From the NCBI GenBank assembly GCA_047501485.1, contig JAZDRN010000001.1:186001-250000 (forward strand): a DNA stretch of 64,000 nucleotides, in the 5' to 3' direction. Both the position numbers and the translations under genes were made by a program. The notes under the pieces are model-generated. The model had not been told where the DNA came from. It did not search any database and saw only the letters and a list, made by a program, of their open reading frames with translations. Shown here piece after piece: positions 1-7,985 of the stretch. Each line of letters opens with the position of its first letter. The stretch's first letter is position 1. Source of the DNA: Ancrocorticia sp047501485. GTDB taxonomy: Bacteria; Actinomycetota; Actinomycetes; Actinomycetales; Actinomycetaceae.

Positions 1-58
1 GTCTCCGGAGACGCCGCTTGGACTCGTTCGGAAACTCGTCGCGCTATTGTCCTCGGCT

Positions 59-403
59 TCAGGCCTCTTCGATGGCTTTCGCGAGGATGTGGGCGTGAGA
101 GTGCTTCTCATCCTTGGCGGCGATCAGGAGGGTCACGGTACCGTCGTGGGCTCGCTCCGCGAGCTTCTTGACGCCGGGGTTTCCGTTGAGCTCCGCCGCA
201 TATCGGGAGTAGAACTCGTCGTTCGGGATATCTCCGTGATGCCAGGCCTTGCGAAGATCGGCCGAGGGGGCCACATCTTTATCCCATTCGTCCATCGCAA
301 GCGAAGCCTTGGCCACACCACGCGGCCACAGACGATCCACGAGTACCCGGTAACCATCTGTGGGCGAGGCGTCCTCGTACACACGCTTGATCTGAACGGT
401 CAT
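59..403 (-). CDS. DUF488 family protein
   Basis: A 114-residue protein of the DUF488 family. The N-terminal half carries the family hallmark: a short beta strand with an R-V-Y-E-D motif, then RVLVDRLWPRGV near residues 19-30, followed by W-D-K-D-V-A-P-S and a WHHG segment near residues 54-57. The C-terminal part (TVTLLIAAKDEKHSHA) also matches family members. The full length fits the family's usual 110-120 residues, so it is intact. The biochemical role is not established; members are small cytosolic proteins of unknown function. It is monocistronic on the minus strand, with the PadR/membrane protein pair upstream. Confidence 0.85.
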   Translation of the reverse strand: MTVQIKRVYEDASPTDGYRVLVDRLWPRGVAKASLAMDEWDKDVAPSADLRKAWHHGDIPNDEFYSRYAAELNGNPGVKKLAERAHDGTVTLLIAAKDEKHSHAHILAKAIEEA

Positions 404-513
404 GTCACTGCCTCCTCGTCTGGCTTGCCATTCGATCCTCCCACTGTGTCCGGGAAAATGCGAGGGCGGAGCTCGGCGGATGACGTCGGATGTCCGGGTG
501 CATCAGGGCCGGA

Positions 514-1605
514 TCAGTTGCGAGAGCTTCCCCAAGCGCCACCGATGGCATAGAGCGCCCAGGTCAGAACGCCGGCGACGGGCCAGACGATCCAGGAGAT
601 GTGCCACGCATTGCCGATGAAGCTCCACAGCAGGAAGACGATCAAGGTGACGGGCCAGATTACGGCGAGAAGTGCGCGAAGGGGGCGCGGGAAGGTGTCC
701 TCGTCGGCCGCCATCTCATCTCGCACAGTGTTTTCCGGATCGCTCAGGACGTCGTATACGGACGAGGCCCAGTTGGCAGGAAGGAAGATCAGCAACCCTG
801 CCGCAACGAGAAGGAGTGTGAGGGGGACGCCGATTCCCGGAAGCTGCTCGCCCCAGTTCGCTACAGAGTCCGAGAGCAGGCCCGAGGCGAGAGTGGGGAT
901 GGCGGAGAAGATCCACAGTGCGATCGCCACCTGCAGTGCGCGCTGCCGGGAACCCTCATACTGAGCGCGCTGCTCTTCAGCCCAGGCGGTCACCACCGGG
1001 TCGGGTTCGAAGTGCCCTTCAGATATGCGGTTGAAGGGCGCCAGAATGCGAGAGCGGTGCAGCATGATTCCGACCCCGATCGCGACGATCGCAAGGAGTA
1101 TGACGAGGCCGACGAAGGAGCCCACATCCTCGCTCAAGGCGAAGGAGGGGTTCGATCCGAATACTGCCAGCCCGATGAGGAACGAGGGTGAGATGACGAA
1201 GAGGGCGACGGCGTAGGCGAGCAGCGAGCGTGTGGCATACCGTGCCCGCGAGAATTCCATGGCCTCTTGCATGCTCACCCGCGGATAGGCGGTTTGGGCG
1301 GCTGGAGGGGGAGAGGAGGCCTCCGGAGCGGGAGGCTCGGTGGCCCAAGGGTTGCCCTCGGATTCGCCCTGCGGTGCGCTCGGGTGAATATCCGCGGAGA
1401 TGCCGAGGACCGGCGCGAGCTCGTCGAGGTTGCCGAAATCGGTGATGACCTGGCCGACTGCCTCGTTGTGGGAGCGTCCAGAGGATATGGCTTCGTTGTA
1501 GGCGTCCTCCATCATTCCGCGCAATTCCTCTTTCGCCTCGAGGAGGCGCTGAGTCTGCGGATAGGGCGAGAACATGGTCTCGAGATAGGCGTTGATGACG
1601 TCCAT
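514..1605 (-). CDS. PadR-linked membrane protein with permease-prefix domain
   Basis: A 363-residue membrane protein. Residues 1-75 form a soluble helical region with the pattern of the permease-prefix domain (YPQTQRLLEAKEELRGMMED, then repeated-helix and DFGNLDEL segments). A Pro/Ala-rich linker (about 78-105) follows, and then about six hydrophobic segments (roughly 125-147, 160-182, 220-242, 252-272, 310-332, 336-358). Proteins of this build are usually co-transcribed with a PadR repressor. Here the start codon directly abuts the regulator's stop codon, which indicates translational coupling. The transported substrate, if any, is unknown; a role in membrane stress or antibiotic response is inferred from the PadR pairing only. 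Confidence 0.75.
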   Translation of the reverse strand: MDVINAYLETMFSPYPQTQRLLEAKEELRGMMEDAYNEAISSGRSHNEAVGQVITDFGNLDELAPVLGISADIHPSAPQGESEGNPWATEPPAPEASSPPPAAQTAYPRVSMQEAMEFSRARYATRSLLAYAVALFVISPSFLIGLAVFGSNPSFALSEDVGSFVGLVILLAIVAIGVGIMLHRSRILAPFNRISEGHFEPDPVVTAWAEEQRAQYEGSRQRALQVAIALWIFSAIPTLASGLLSDSVANWGEQLPGIGVPLTLLLVAAGLLIFLPANWASSVYDVLSDPENTVRDEMAADEDTFPRPLRALLAVIWPVTLIVFLLWSFIGNAWHISWIVWPVAGVLTWALYAIGGAWGSSRN

Positions 1606-1935
1606 TTAGAGGACTCCCTTCACGAATTGATCGACGACGGATTTTGTCGCCTCCCATTCCCGGCATTTGGCGACGAGGCCTTCCTCGCCAATTGTGGTCA
1701 GCTTGTAGTACGTGCGTTGTTTGCCCGATTCGGAGACTCCGGCGAAGGAATCCACCCATCCGGAGGCCTCAAGGCGTTTGACGGCCGAATAGAGGGTCGT
1801 CTGCTTGATGTTGTACTGGTCCTGCGAGAGTTCGGCGATTGTCTTGGCCAGTTCGTAGGCGTAGGAAGGCTGTCCGCGCAGAATCGACAGGATCATGATG
1901 TCGATGTAGCCACGAATAGCATCCGCGCTGATCAT
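1606..1935 (-). CDS. PadR family transcriptional regulator
   Basis: A 109-residue winged-helix regulator of the PadR family. It has the typical MILSILRGQPSYAYEL segment (wing-helix entry), the recognition region IKQTTLYSAVKRLEASGWV, and the wing SESGKQRTYYKLTTIGEEGL. The chosen ATG has a good ribosome site (AGGAAGGA) about 7 nt upstream; an in-frame upstream start exists but lacks one. It is the first gene of a two-gene unit with the membrane protein that begins at its stop codon. PadR proteins usually repress their own operon and are released by small aromatic or cationic ligands. A palindrome just upstream is a candidate operator. Confidence 0.85.
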   Translation of the reverse strand: MISADAIRGYIDIMILSILRGQPSYAYELAKTIAELSQDQYNIKQTTLYSAVKRLEASGWVDSFAGVSESGKQRTYYKLTTIGEEGLVAKCREWEATKSVVDQFVKGVL

Positions 1936-1993
1936 GCGGTCTCCTTCCTCTGTGCGTGGGCGGATCGCCCGCAACTTCGAATATCTACGTCAA

Positions 1994-2004
1994 ACATACT
2001 ATGT
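1994..2004. promoter_or_regulatory. Candidate PadR operator palindrome
   Basis: The perfect 11-bp palindrome ACATACTATGT (odd centre) lies about 60 bp upstream of the PadR gene start, flanked by related half-sites (CTACGT on the left, GTAGTACGTC on the right). PadR operators often have the ATGT-N-ACAT type of dyad. Assignment is by position and symmetry only. Confidence 0.5.
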
Positions 2005-2020
2005 CTGTCGTAGTACGTCT

Positions 2021-2585
2021 AGCGAAGGATGGCTGTTCGCTGGGTGAGACCTATTGACCTGAAGGTGAATAGGTTAGTAGGTTGATCGAACCGGACGTCC
2101 ACGATCACTCGAATACGAGGACTAAGCATGAACGTATTGCCGCGATTTTGCACCACCGTCGAGAACACGACGCCCCGCGTGCGAATGTCGATGCGTTCTG
2201 CCCACGTGCCTGCGGCGTGTTGTCGAATGTGTTGATGCAGCGAAGCTGACGCACCCGAGAGGCCTCGTCCACGGGAAACCTCTCCACCACTGAACCGTCA
2301 CAGGCTCGCTCCAGCGTAACCGCGCTGGCAAACCCCGTCAGCCACCGGCTCTCCGCGTCTGTGCCCTGCCTTTTTCTGCGGGGCGCCGCGGCGACCCGCT
2401 TGACAGACCGACAGACCAAAGGCTTGACAGGCCAACAGACCACTTGACGGATCGACATACCAAAGGTCCGCGTACCTTTTTCCGGCGGCGGACGGTCCTA
2501 TTCACTGCCCCGCCACCCGGCGCGCACGCCCATTGTCACCGTGCGACAACCGCCATCCCCCTTTCCTGACGATATGGAGAATCCC
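2021..2585. other. Intergenic stretch with short direct repeats
   Basis: About 560 bp between the divergent PadR gene and the YeeE-type transporter gene, with no convincing coding sequence. The right part (about 2395-2466) holds loosely repeated motifs of the type TTGACAGRCCRACAGACC and two copies of ATACCAAAGG/GACCAAAGG. They could be a regulatory region for the transporter, but no standard motif is recognised. Confidence 0.4.
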
Positions 2586-3662
2586 ATGATCATCACCGGC
2601 TTTGCCCTAGGAGTCGTTCTCGGCTTCATCTTCCAGCGAGGAAGATTCTGCGTCACCGGCGCTTTCCGCGATGTCTGGCTCAGCAGATCGACCCGCTGGC
2701 TGACGGCATTCCTGCTGGCCATCGCCGTACAGGCGGTCCTCGTCCAGACCCTCATCAGCACTGGCGCGATCAGTCCCTCGGTCCCCACCCTTGCGATCAC
2801 CGCTGTGGCGGCGGGTTCCTTCCTCTTCGGGATCGGAATCGTTCTCGCAGGGGGCTGCGCCACCGGCACCTACTATCGCAGTGGGGAGGGTCTCATCGGC
2901 TCGTGGATTGCGCTGGCCCTCTACGCGTTCGTCTCGGCCGTCATGAAATACGGGGTCGGTGCCGGCTTCACGGAGAGATTGCGCGGCCAGACCATTGATG
3001 CCACGACCATCCAGGACACCTTGCATATCTCCGCATGGGTGCCCGTCCTCGCCTTCGCGGTTTTCGTGGGCTATCTGCTTGTGCGGCAGAACCGACGTCC
3101 CACCACGCCGCTTGCCGCCCTGCCTCCCAAGAAGACGGGCCTCGCCCATATCCTCTTCGAGAAGAGGTGGACCCCCAACACGACGGCCATCATCGTGGGA
3201 GCGGTGGCCGCGCTGGCCTATCCGCTCTCGCAGGCGACCGGGCGCAATTCGGGCCTCGGGATCACGACGCCGTCGGCGAACATCGTCGAGTACCTGACCA
3301 CCGGGCAGACCGACCTCATCGACTGGGGTGTGGCCTTCGTCCTCGGATTGATCCCGGGCTCCTACATCGCCGCCAAGGCATCGGGTGAGTTCAGACTGCG
3401 AGCTCCCGATTCCGCCACCGCTGTGCGGGCCGTGTTCGGCGGTAGCATCATGGGCTTCGGTGCCTCGCTGGCTGGTGGGTGCACCATCGGCAACTCGCTG
3501 GTCCAGACGGCGCTCTTCTCCTGGCAAGGATGGATCGCTTTCGGTTTCACCTTCCTCGGAGTCGGCGTCGCGGCGCACTTCTTCATCCGTAACAACCGCG
3601 GCGCGGGTCATGGCTCGGCGGCCGGACAGCGGTCCTCCGCGAGCCTGGTGCAGATCCAATAG
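2586..3662 (+). CDS. YeeE/YedE family thiosulfate-type importer
   Basis: A 358-residue polytopic membrane protein of the YeeE/YedE family (TsuA type), which imports thiosulfate or related sulfur compounds. Two internally repeated halves are visible. Each carries the family's cysteine motifs: an RGRFCVTGAFRD motif near the N terminus, AGGCATGTYYR about 90 residues in, and LAGGCTIGNSLV near residue 295. These conserved cysteines form the sulfur relay in characterised homologues. About nine hydrophobic segments are present. The start was chosen because a GGAG motif sits 6 nt upstream; upstream in-frame starts have none. The TusA-like gene 200 bp downstream supports a role in sulfur acquisition, since these two families are commonly partnered. 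Confidence 0.88.
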   Translation: MIITGFALGVVLGFIFQRGRFCVTGAFRDVWLSRSTRWLTAFLLAIAVQAVLVQTLISTGAISPSVPTLAITAVAAGSFLFGIGIVLAGGCATGTYYRSGEGLIGSWIALALYAFVSAVMKYGVGAGFTERLRGQTIDATTIQDTLHISAWVPVLAFAVFVGYLLVRQNRRPTTPLAALPPKKTGLAHILFEKRWTPNTTAIIVGAVAALAYPLSQATGRNSGLGITTPSANIVEYLTTGQTDLIDWGVAFVLGLIPGSYIAAKASGEFRLRAPDSATAVRAVFGGSIMGFGASLAGGCTIGNSLVQTALFSWQGWIAFGFTFLGVGVAAHFFIRNNRGAGHGSAAGQRSSASLVQIQ

Positions 3663-3801
3663 TCCGGGGCTTCGCTCTAAGCATCCCGGCAGCGAGCTGC
3701 GGCGAGAGAGCCACCGAACCGAAACGTCAACCAAGTTATCCGGCTGAGTGATCGCATCGGGCATTCCTGCCGAAGCTTTCCCAAGACGCCGTCGTAGCGG
3801 A

Positions 3802-3853
3802 CACATAGCAACCCGTACCAGGCACATAGCAAGCCGTACCAGGCACATAGCAA
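3802..3853. repeat. 21-bp tandem repeat upstream of tusA-like gene
   Basis: Two complete 21-bp units (CACATAGCAASCCGTACCAGG, one variable base) plus a 10-bp partial third unit run up to the ribosome-binding site of the TusA-like gene. The repeat ends one base before the AAGGAG motif, so copy number could change the 5' leader of that mRNA. Confidence 0.8.
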
Positions 3854-3863
3854 AAGGAGAAAA

Positions 3864-4166
3864 ATGAGCTTCCTCGATTTCATCCGCGTGGATAAGCCCA
3901 AACCGGAAACCGTCACCGTCGAATCCGAGAGGGGGACCGGTAGGAGATTCCGTCTCGACACCTTCGGCCAGGTTTGCCCTTTCCCTCTGGTGGAGGCCAA
4001 GAAGGCCATTGCCGGCCTGGACTCGGGTGATGAATTGCAGATCGATTTCGACTGCACCCAGGCCACGGATTCCATCCCGGTGTGGGCCTCACAGGAAGGC
4101 CACGCCGTGACCGACTTCCGTCAGCTCGACGACGCCTCGTGGACGATCACATTGCGCAAGGCCTGA
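3864..4166 (+). CDS. TusA-like sulfur carrier protein
   Basis: A 100-residue protein of the TusA/SirA family. The hallmark CPFPLVEAKKA motif (Cys-Pro-x-Pro at about residue 38) contains the cysteine that carries persulfide sulfur. The N-terminal 28 residues are an extension relative to the 75-80-residue E. coli TusA. A strong AAGGAG ribosome site precedes the ATG. It follows the YeeE/YedE transporter gene; in many bacteria this pair takes up thiosulfate and hands sulfur to cytosolic acceptors. A strong terminator follows, so the two genes probably form the whole unit. Confidence 0.88.
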   Translation: MSFLDFIRVDKPKPETVTVESERGTGRRFRLDTFGQVCPFPLVEAKKAIAGLDSGDELQIDFDCTQATDSIPVWASQEGHAVTDFRQLDDASWTITLRKA

Positions 4167-4184
4167 CACAGGAGGATTCGAAGC

Positions 4185-4235
4185 CCCGCCACCGGCAGCG
4201 CATGGAGCCGCCGGTGGCGGGGTGGAGTCTTTTCT
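4185..4235 (+). terminator. Rho-independent terminator after tusA-like gene
   Basis: A perfect 13-bp GC-rich stem (CCCCGCCACCGGC pairing with its complement at 4210-4222) encloses a 12-nt loop and is followed by a T-rich stretch (GTCTTTTCT). It sits 18 bp after the stop codon. Confidence 0.85.
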
Positions 4236-4418
4236 GAGCCGTCTTTCATCAGAGCGGGCGGCACCGGGTGGCGAACGACGTAGGATAGGGCTGGTGCGCC
4301 ATCGGAATGGTTCCACTTTGTAGGTCCGGGGCGCGAGACGGGGTGGATCTCAAGTCGTCACGCCGTTATCGGGAAGTCGCTTCGGCCGGTGTCGAGGCGC
4401 TGAAGGGAGCATCGCGTA

Positions 4419-5243
4419 GTGAGTTCGGCAATAAGCAGATACGAGCCGGGTAAGAAGGTCATCTTTCTTGATTTCGACGGTACCTATGCCGACGACGGCG
4501 TCGTCCCTCCGGGGCACGTGACGGCCGTACGCGAGGCTCAATCGAATGGGCACATGGTCTTCCTCTGTACCGGACGTCCGCGTAGCGGACTGGGCGAGCA
4601 CGCGCTCGCGGTCGGATTCGATGGACTGGTCTGCGCGGCGGGCGGTTACGTCTTCGTGGACGAGCAGGTACTGCTCGACCGGCGCTTTCCCGCGGAGCTC
4701 GCTGAGCGCACGTTGGCGGTTCTCGAGGAGCACGACGCCGTCTTCATCCTGGAGACTCCGGAAGCGATCTACGTGCCGGAGGCGTCAGAACGCATACTGC
4801 GCAAGTTGTTCACCACCCATGTCGATATGATCCAGACCCTGAAAGTCGAAGCCGACGTGCGGGGTATCCCATTCAGCAAGATCACCATCGTCTCCTCGCG
4901 CAAGCCGATCGAAGAGCTGGCTGCGGAGATCGGCGATGAGGTCCAAGCCCTGCCGAGTTCCACCCACCAGATTCACGGGGCCTCGGGAGAACTGCAGCTC
5001 AGCGACGTGCACAAGGCGATCGGAGTGGAGCTGGTCGCTCAATACTTAGGAGCCTCCATGGAAGACACCATCGCCTTCGGCGATGGCATGAACGATATCG
5101 AGATGCTCGCCCATGCGGGAACTGGCGTCGCCATCCAGGGCGGCAATAGCCGGGTCCTCGAGGTCGCGGACATGGTGACACCCGGCCCCCGCGAGGAAGG
5201 CCTGGCGAAAGCGTTCGCCGAACTCGGCCTGACGGGGAGCTAG
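4419..5243 (+). CDS. HAD-IIB (Cof-type) phosphatase
   Basis: A 274-residue haloacid dehalogenase superfamily hydrolase of the Cof/IIB subfamily. Motif I is IFLDFDGTYADDG (residues about 14-26, nucleophile and acid/base Asp), motif II is FLCTGRP (about 48), and motif IV is IAFGDGMNDIEML near residue 225, with a type IIB cap between. Such enzymes dephosphorylate sugar phosphates or flavin and pyridoxal phosphates; the substrate cannot be read from sequence. The start is GTG with AAGGGAG upstream. It stands alone and shares a bidirectional terminator with the convergent glutaredoxin gene. Confidence 0.85.
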   Translation: MSSAISRYEPGKKVIFLDFDGTYADDGVVPPGHVTAVREAQSNGHMVFLCTGRPRSGLGEHALAVGFDGLVCAAGGYVFVDEQVLLDRRFPAELAERTLAVLEEHDAVFILETPEAIYVPEASERILRKLFTTHVDMIQTLKVEADVRGIPFSKITIVSSRKPIEELAAEIGDEVQALPSSTHQIHGASGELQLSDVHKAIGVELVAQYLGASMEDTIAFGDGMNDIEMLAHAGTGVAIQGGNSRVLEVADMVTPGPREEGLAKAFAELGLTGS

Positions 5244-5259
5244 GAGCCTAGCCGGTAGC

Positions 5260-5304
5260 ACTGCGGGGCGTACCTCACCGTCCGGTGGAGATACGCCCCG
5301 CAGT
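5260..5304. terminator. Bidirectional terminator
   Basis: A perfect 13-bp stem (ACTGCGGGGCGTA with its complement) separates the convergent HAD phosphatase and glutaredoxin genes, with a 19-nt loop. It has only short T or A stretches, so termination strength is uncertain. Confidence 0.7.
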
Positions 5305-5314
5305 ACTAAAGCAG

Positions 5315-5608
5315 TCACTCGACGTAGAGGCCGAGCGCGACCACCTTCTCCTGGAGGTCGTCGTCGCTTGGCTCGACCAGGAAGGTCCCATCGGAGAACG
5401 CGAGCACCGGGATGTGCTTCTGTCCGCTGATCTCGTGCGCCTTCTCGGGCGCTCCCTCTTCGGTCTCAAGGTCGTGATAGACGTAGGCAACGCCTAGATT
5501 GTCCAGCAATTTCTTGGACCTGCGGCAATCCTTGCACCACTCGGCACCATAGAAATCGATCGTCGCGTCGGGCGTTCCATCCTTATAGGGCACATTTTCC
5601 TCGCTCAT
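5315..5608 (-). CDS. Glutaredoxin family (mycoredoxin-like) protein
   Basis: A 97-residue thioredoxin-fold protein. The redox motif is FYGAEWCKDCRRSK (CxxC, residues about 26-29), followed by a cis-proline segment HIPVLAF and a C-terminal DDLQEKV helix. Actinobacterial relatives include mycoredoxins, which reduce mixed disulfides with mycothiol. The charged C-K-D-C sequence differs from the usual C-G-Y-C or C-P-F-C, so the exact partner is uncertain. It is monocistronic and convergent with the HAD gene. Confidence 0.85.
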   Translation of the reverse strand: MSEENVPYKDGTPDATIDFYGAEWCKDCRRSKKLLDNLGVAYVYHDLETEEGAPEKAHEISGQKHIPVLAFSDGTFLVEPSDDDLQEKVVALGLYVE

Positions 5609-5743
5609 GAGAACACCCTACGCCATGGGCATCGGTTGCCGTCTACCTTCATGAGCTGGATATTCTCGAGATATCCCGGCTCATCGAGAGGGGGAGCATG
5701 CCATCTACCGGAGCAGAGTGCACGCCGCAGGCCGGGCAGGAAG

Positions 5744-6544
5744 CTAGATGTCCGAACGGCGATAGCGAATCAACCCTAGGATGCCGATGACCACGGCATA
5801 GACGACCCAGGCTATTCCGGCGGTGGACCAGGACAGCCCGTCTCCGTTACCGAACGAGCCGGTGCTCGTCGCGTACGTCAAGACGTTGACCGGCATGTAG
5901 TGGACCAGGGTCTCGCGCACCCAGTCCAGGTTGATGATGACGATCGCCTGCGAGACGAACAGGAAGAGCATCGCCACGGTGATTGTGCCCGCCGTCGACC
6001 GGATGATGTATCCGAGCGAGGTCGCCATGACGGCGCCGACTGTCATCATCGCCCAGAACATGACGAGCGCGCGCCCATTGCCGTCGCCGAAGTCCCAGCG
6101 GCCTCCGACCACGATCATGTAGGACAGTGCTGAGACCACCGTGACCACCAGGTTCAGTGCTCCGGTCACGATACCGACGGCAGCCAGCTTGGCGAAGTAG
6201 GAGCGTGAACGGCTGGAATCGGCCAACACTGTGGTGCGCATCGTGTTGGAGGAATACTCGTTGGTCACGGCCCCCGCGCCGATGACGATGGGGATGATGA
6301 TGATGAACGATATACCGGTGGTGACCGCCTGTGCACTCAGCAGGTTCGTACCGCCGAGGACGACATTCTGGGAGGCTCCCACGGCCCACATGATGAGGGC
6401 ATAGATGATCACCATGGCGCCGCTCTGTATCCAGAAGGAGCGGAGGTTCGTGAGTTTGCGCAGTTCGGAGCGCACCGACCGCACGAAGGAGGCGTGATAA
6501 CGCTGGGGGTCCAGCACCCGTGCTCGGGATGGGGCGACGCTCAT
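5744..6544 (-). CDS. ABC-2 type transporter permease
   Basis: A 266-residue integral membrane protein with about six hydrophobic segments, beginning after an N-terminal amphipathic stretch (SVRSELRKLTNLRSFW) that is typical of ABC-2 permeases. A conserved region follows the first membrane pair (GAGAVTNEYSSNTMRTTVLADSSR), the coupling-helix signature of this family. Its start overlaps the stop of the ATP-binding subunit by 4 nt (ATGA), so the two are translationally coupled and form one exporter. The substrate (drug, lipid or peptide) is unknown. Confidence 0.88.
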   Translation of the reverse strand: MSVAPSRARVLDPQRYHASFVRSVRSELRKLTNLRSFWIQSGAMVIIYALIMWAVGASQNVVLGGTNLLSAQAVTTGISFIIIIPIVIGAGAVTNEYSSNTMRTTVLADSSRSRSYFAKLAAVGIVTGALNLVVTVVSALSYMIVVGGRWDFGDGNGRALVMFWAMMTVGAVMATSLGYIIRSTAGTITVAMLFLFVSQAIVIINLDWVRETLVHYMPVNVLTYATSTGSFGNGDGLSWSTAGIAWVVYAVVIGILGLIRYRRSDI

Positions 6545-7698
6545 CGGGCATCCTCCTGGCTCTGCGCGGACGGCGCTGTGTAGGACTGTGCGGAACCGCC
6601 CGCGGGATTACTGCCGGGGGCGAAGTTCTGAGGCGAGTACTGCTGGTTGAATCCCTGCTGGCCGTTGTGGCCAGGCTGCTGCCCGAAGCCCGAAGGCTGG
6701 TCGAACCCGCCGGGACTGCCAGGATGGCCGAAACCCGATTGCTGGCCATAGCCCATGGGGATTATGCCGGGCACTGGTGCTCCGGAGCCGTACTCGACGG
6801 ATTGCTGGGTGAGCTCCATGAAGACGTCCTCGAGCGAGGAATGGGAATCGGAGAGCTCATGCAACTCCAGGTTGTTCTCGTGCGCGAGATGGCCTACCTG
6901 CGCCTTGTCACCGCCGCTGATATTCAACACGCCGTGCGGGAATTCCGGGCTCGGCTGTTGGCGCTGAACCGGGGTACCGGCGGCGCCGAGAACGCGGACG
7001 AGGCTCTCCATATCGGGACCGGACACATGGACGACGGTGTGGGCGGCGCTTTCCGTGAAGCTCTTGACCGGTCCGGCGGCGATGAGCCTGCCGCGTCCGA
7101 TGACGACGAGTTCGTCAGCCGTCACGGACATCTCGCTCATCAGATGCGAGGAGACGAGGACCGTTCGCCCCTGGGATGCCAGCGTGCGCATCAGCTGGCG
7201 AACCCAGCGAACACCGTCGGGATCGAGGCCGTTGACGGGTTCGTCGAAGAGCAGGACATCGGGGTCTCCGAGCAGCGCATTGGCGATTCCCAGGCGTTGC
7301 CCCATTCCGAGCGAGAAACCCTTGAGGCGCTTGTTGGCCACCTGGGTGATACCGGTGAGTTCGAGGACGTCGTCGACCCGACGGGAGGGAATACCGTGGG
7401 TGTCGGCAACGATCTGGAGTTGTTGGCGGGCCGTGCGGCCGGGATGGAACGCCTTGCCATCGAGGAGTGCCCCCACGCTGGTCAGAGGAGACTTCAGCTT
7501 GCTGTACTCCACACCCTTGACGGTGCAGCGCCCGCTCGTGGGGCGGTCGAGGCCGACGATGCAGCGCATCGTCGTGGACTTGCCGGAACCGTTGGGTCCG
7601 AGGAAGCCGGTGACCTGCCCCGGTTTGAGGGAGAAGCTCAGGTCGCTGACAGCGGTTGTGTTCCCATATCGCTTGACTAGATTCTCTACTGTGATCAT
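6541..7698 (-). CDS. ABC transporter ATP-binding protein with Gly/Gln-rich tail
   Basis: A 385-residue ATPase subunit. Visible motifs are Walker A (GPNGSGKST, about residue 37), the signature FSLGMGQRLGIA (about 133), Walker B with the catalytic Glu (VLLFDEPVNGLD, about 155) and the switch His region (VLVSSHLMSEM). Residues about 300-385 form an unusual low-complexity tail rich in Gly, Gln, Pro and Phe, not needed for nucleotide binding. The ATG chosen follows AAAGGA by 8 nt; upstream in-frame starts would add a poorly conserved extension. It overlaps the permease gene by 4 nt. The pair resembles bacitracin- or drug-type ABC-2 exporters. Confidence 0.88.
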   Translation of the reverse strand: MITVENLVKRYGNTTAVSDLSFSLKPGQVTGFLGPNGSGKSTTMRCIVGLDRPTSGRCTVKGVEYSKLKSPLTSVGALLDGKAFHPGRTARQQLQIVADTHGIPSRRVDDVLELTGITQVANKRLKGFSLGMGQRLGIANALLGDPDVLLFDEPVNGLDPDGVRWVRQLMRTLASQGRTVLVSSHLMSEMSVTADELVVIGRGRLIAAGPVKSFTESAAHTVVHVSGPDMESLVRVLGAAGTPVQRQQPSPEFPHGVLNISGGDKAQVGHLAHENNLELHELSDSHSSLEDVFMELTQQSVEYGSGAPVPGIIPMGYGQQSGFGHPGSPGGFDQPSGFGQQPGHNGQQGFNQQYSPQNFAPGSNPAGGSAQSYTAPSAQSQEDAR

Positions 7699-7985
7699 GG
7701 GGGATCCTTTCATTGACGGGCCCAACGTTACCGGACCGTAGTTTCGCTGGACACGCGATGGTTCGTTCGCGTGGACTACTCCCCAGCACGGCAGTGAGAT
7801 TCCGTACCCTTGGGTTTGCTGGGTTTGACCGCATGCGGACGGATCTCACAATGGAAATATTGTGCTCTGCGCAGATACTGGGTTACGGCATGGTAACCGT
7901 CTCCACTAGAATGGTCCCAGAACATTGCTCTGCAGCTTCATGCTCTGCAGTGCTCGAACGTGCTCATCCGCCTAAGGAGGAACTA
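7699..7985 (+). promoter_or_regulatory. Divergent promoter region, ABC exporter / Bax inhibitor
   Basis: This 287-bp non-coding gap separates two divergent transcription units. Near the right side lies the AT-richer stretch around 7850-7915 (TTGTGCTCTGCGCAG ... TAGAAT), which could hold a promoter for the Bax inhibitor gene. A TAAGGAGGA ribosome site precedes the GTG start at 7986. No dyad operator is obvious. Confidence 0.4.

Noticed and set aside
2105..2458. A 117-codon minus-strand frame in the PadR-transporter gap
   Set aside because: No ribosome site, no recognisable motif, and it overlaps short DNA repeats; judged non-coding.
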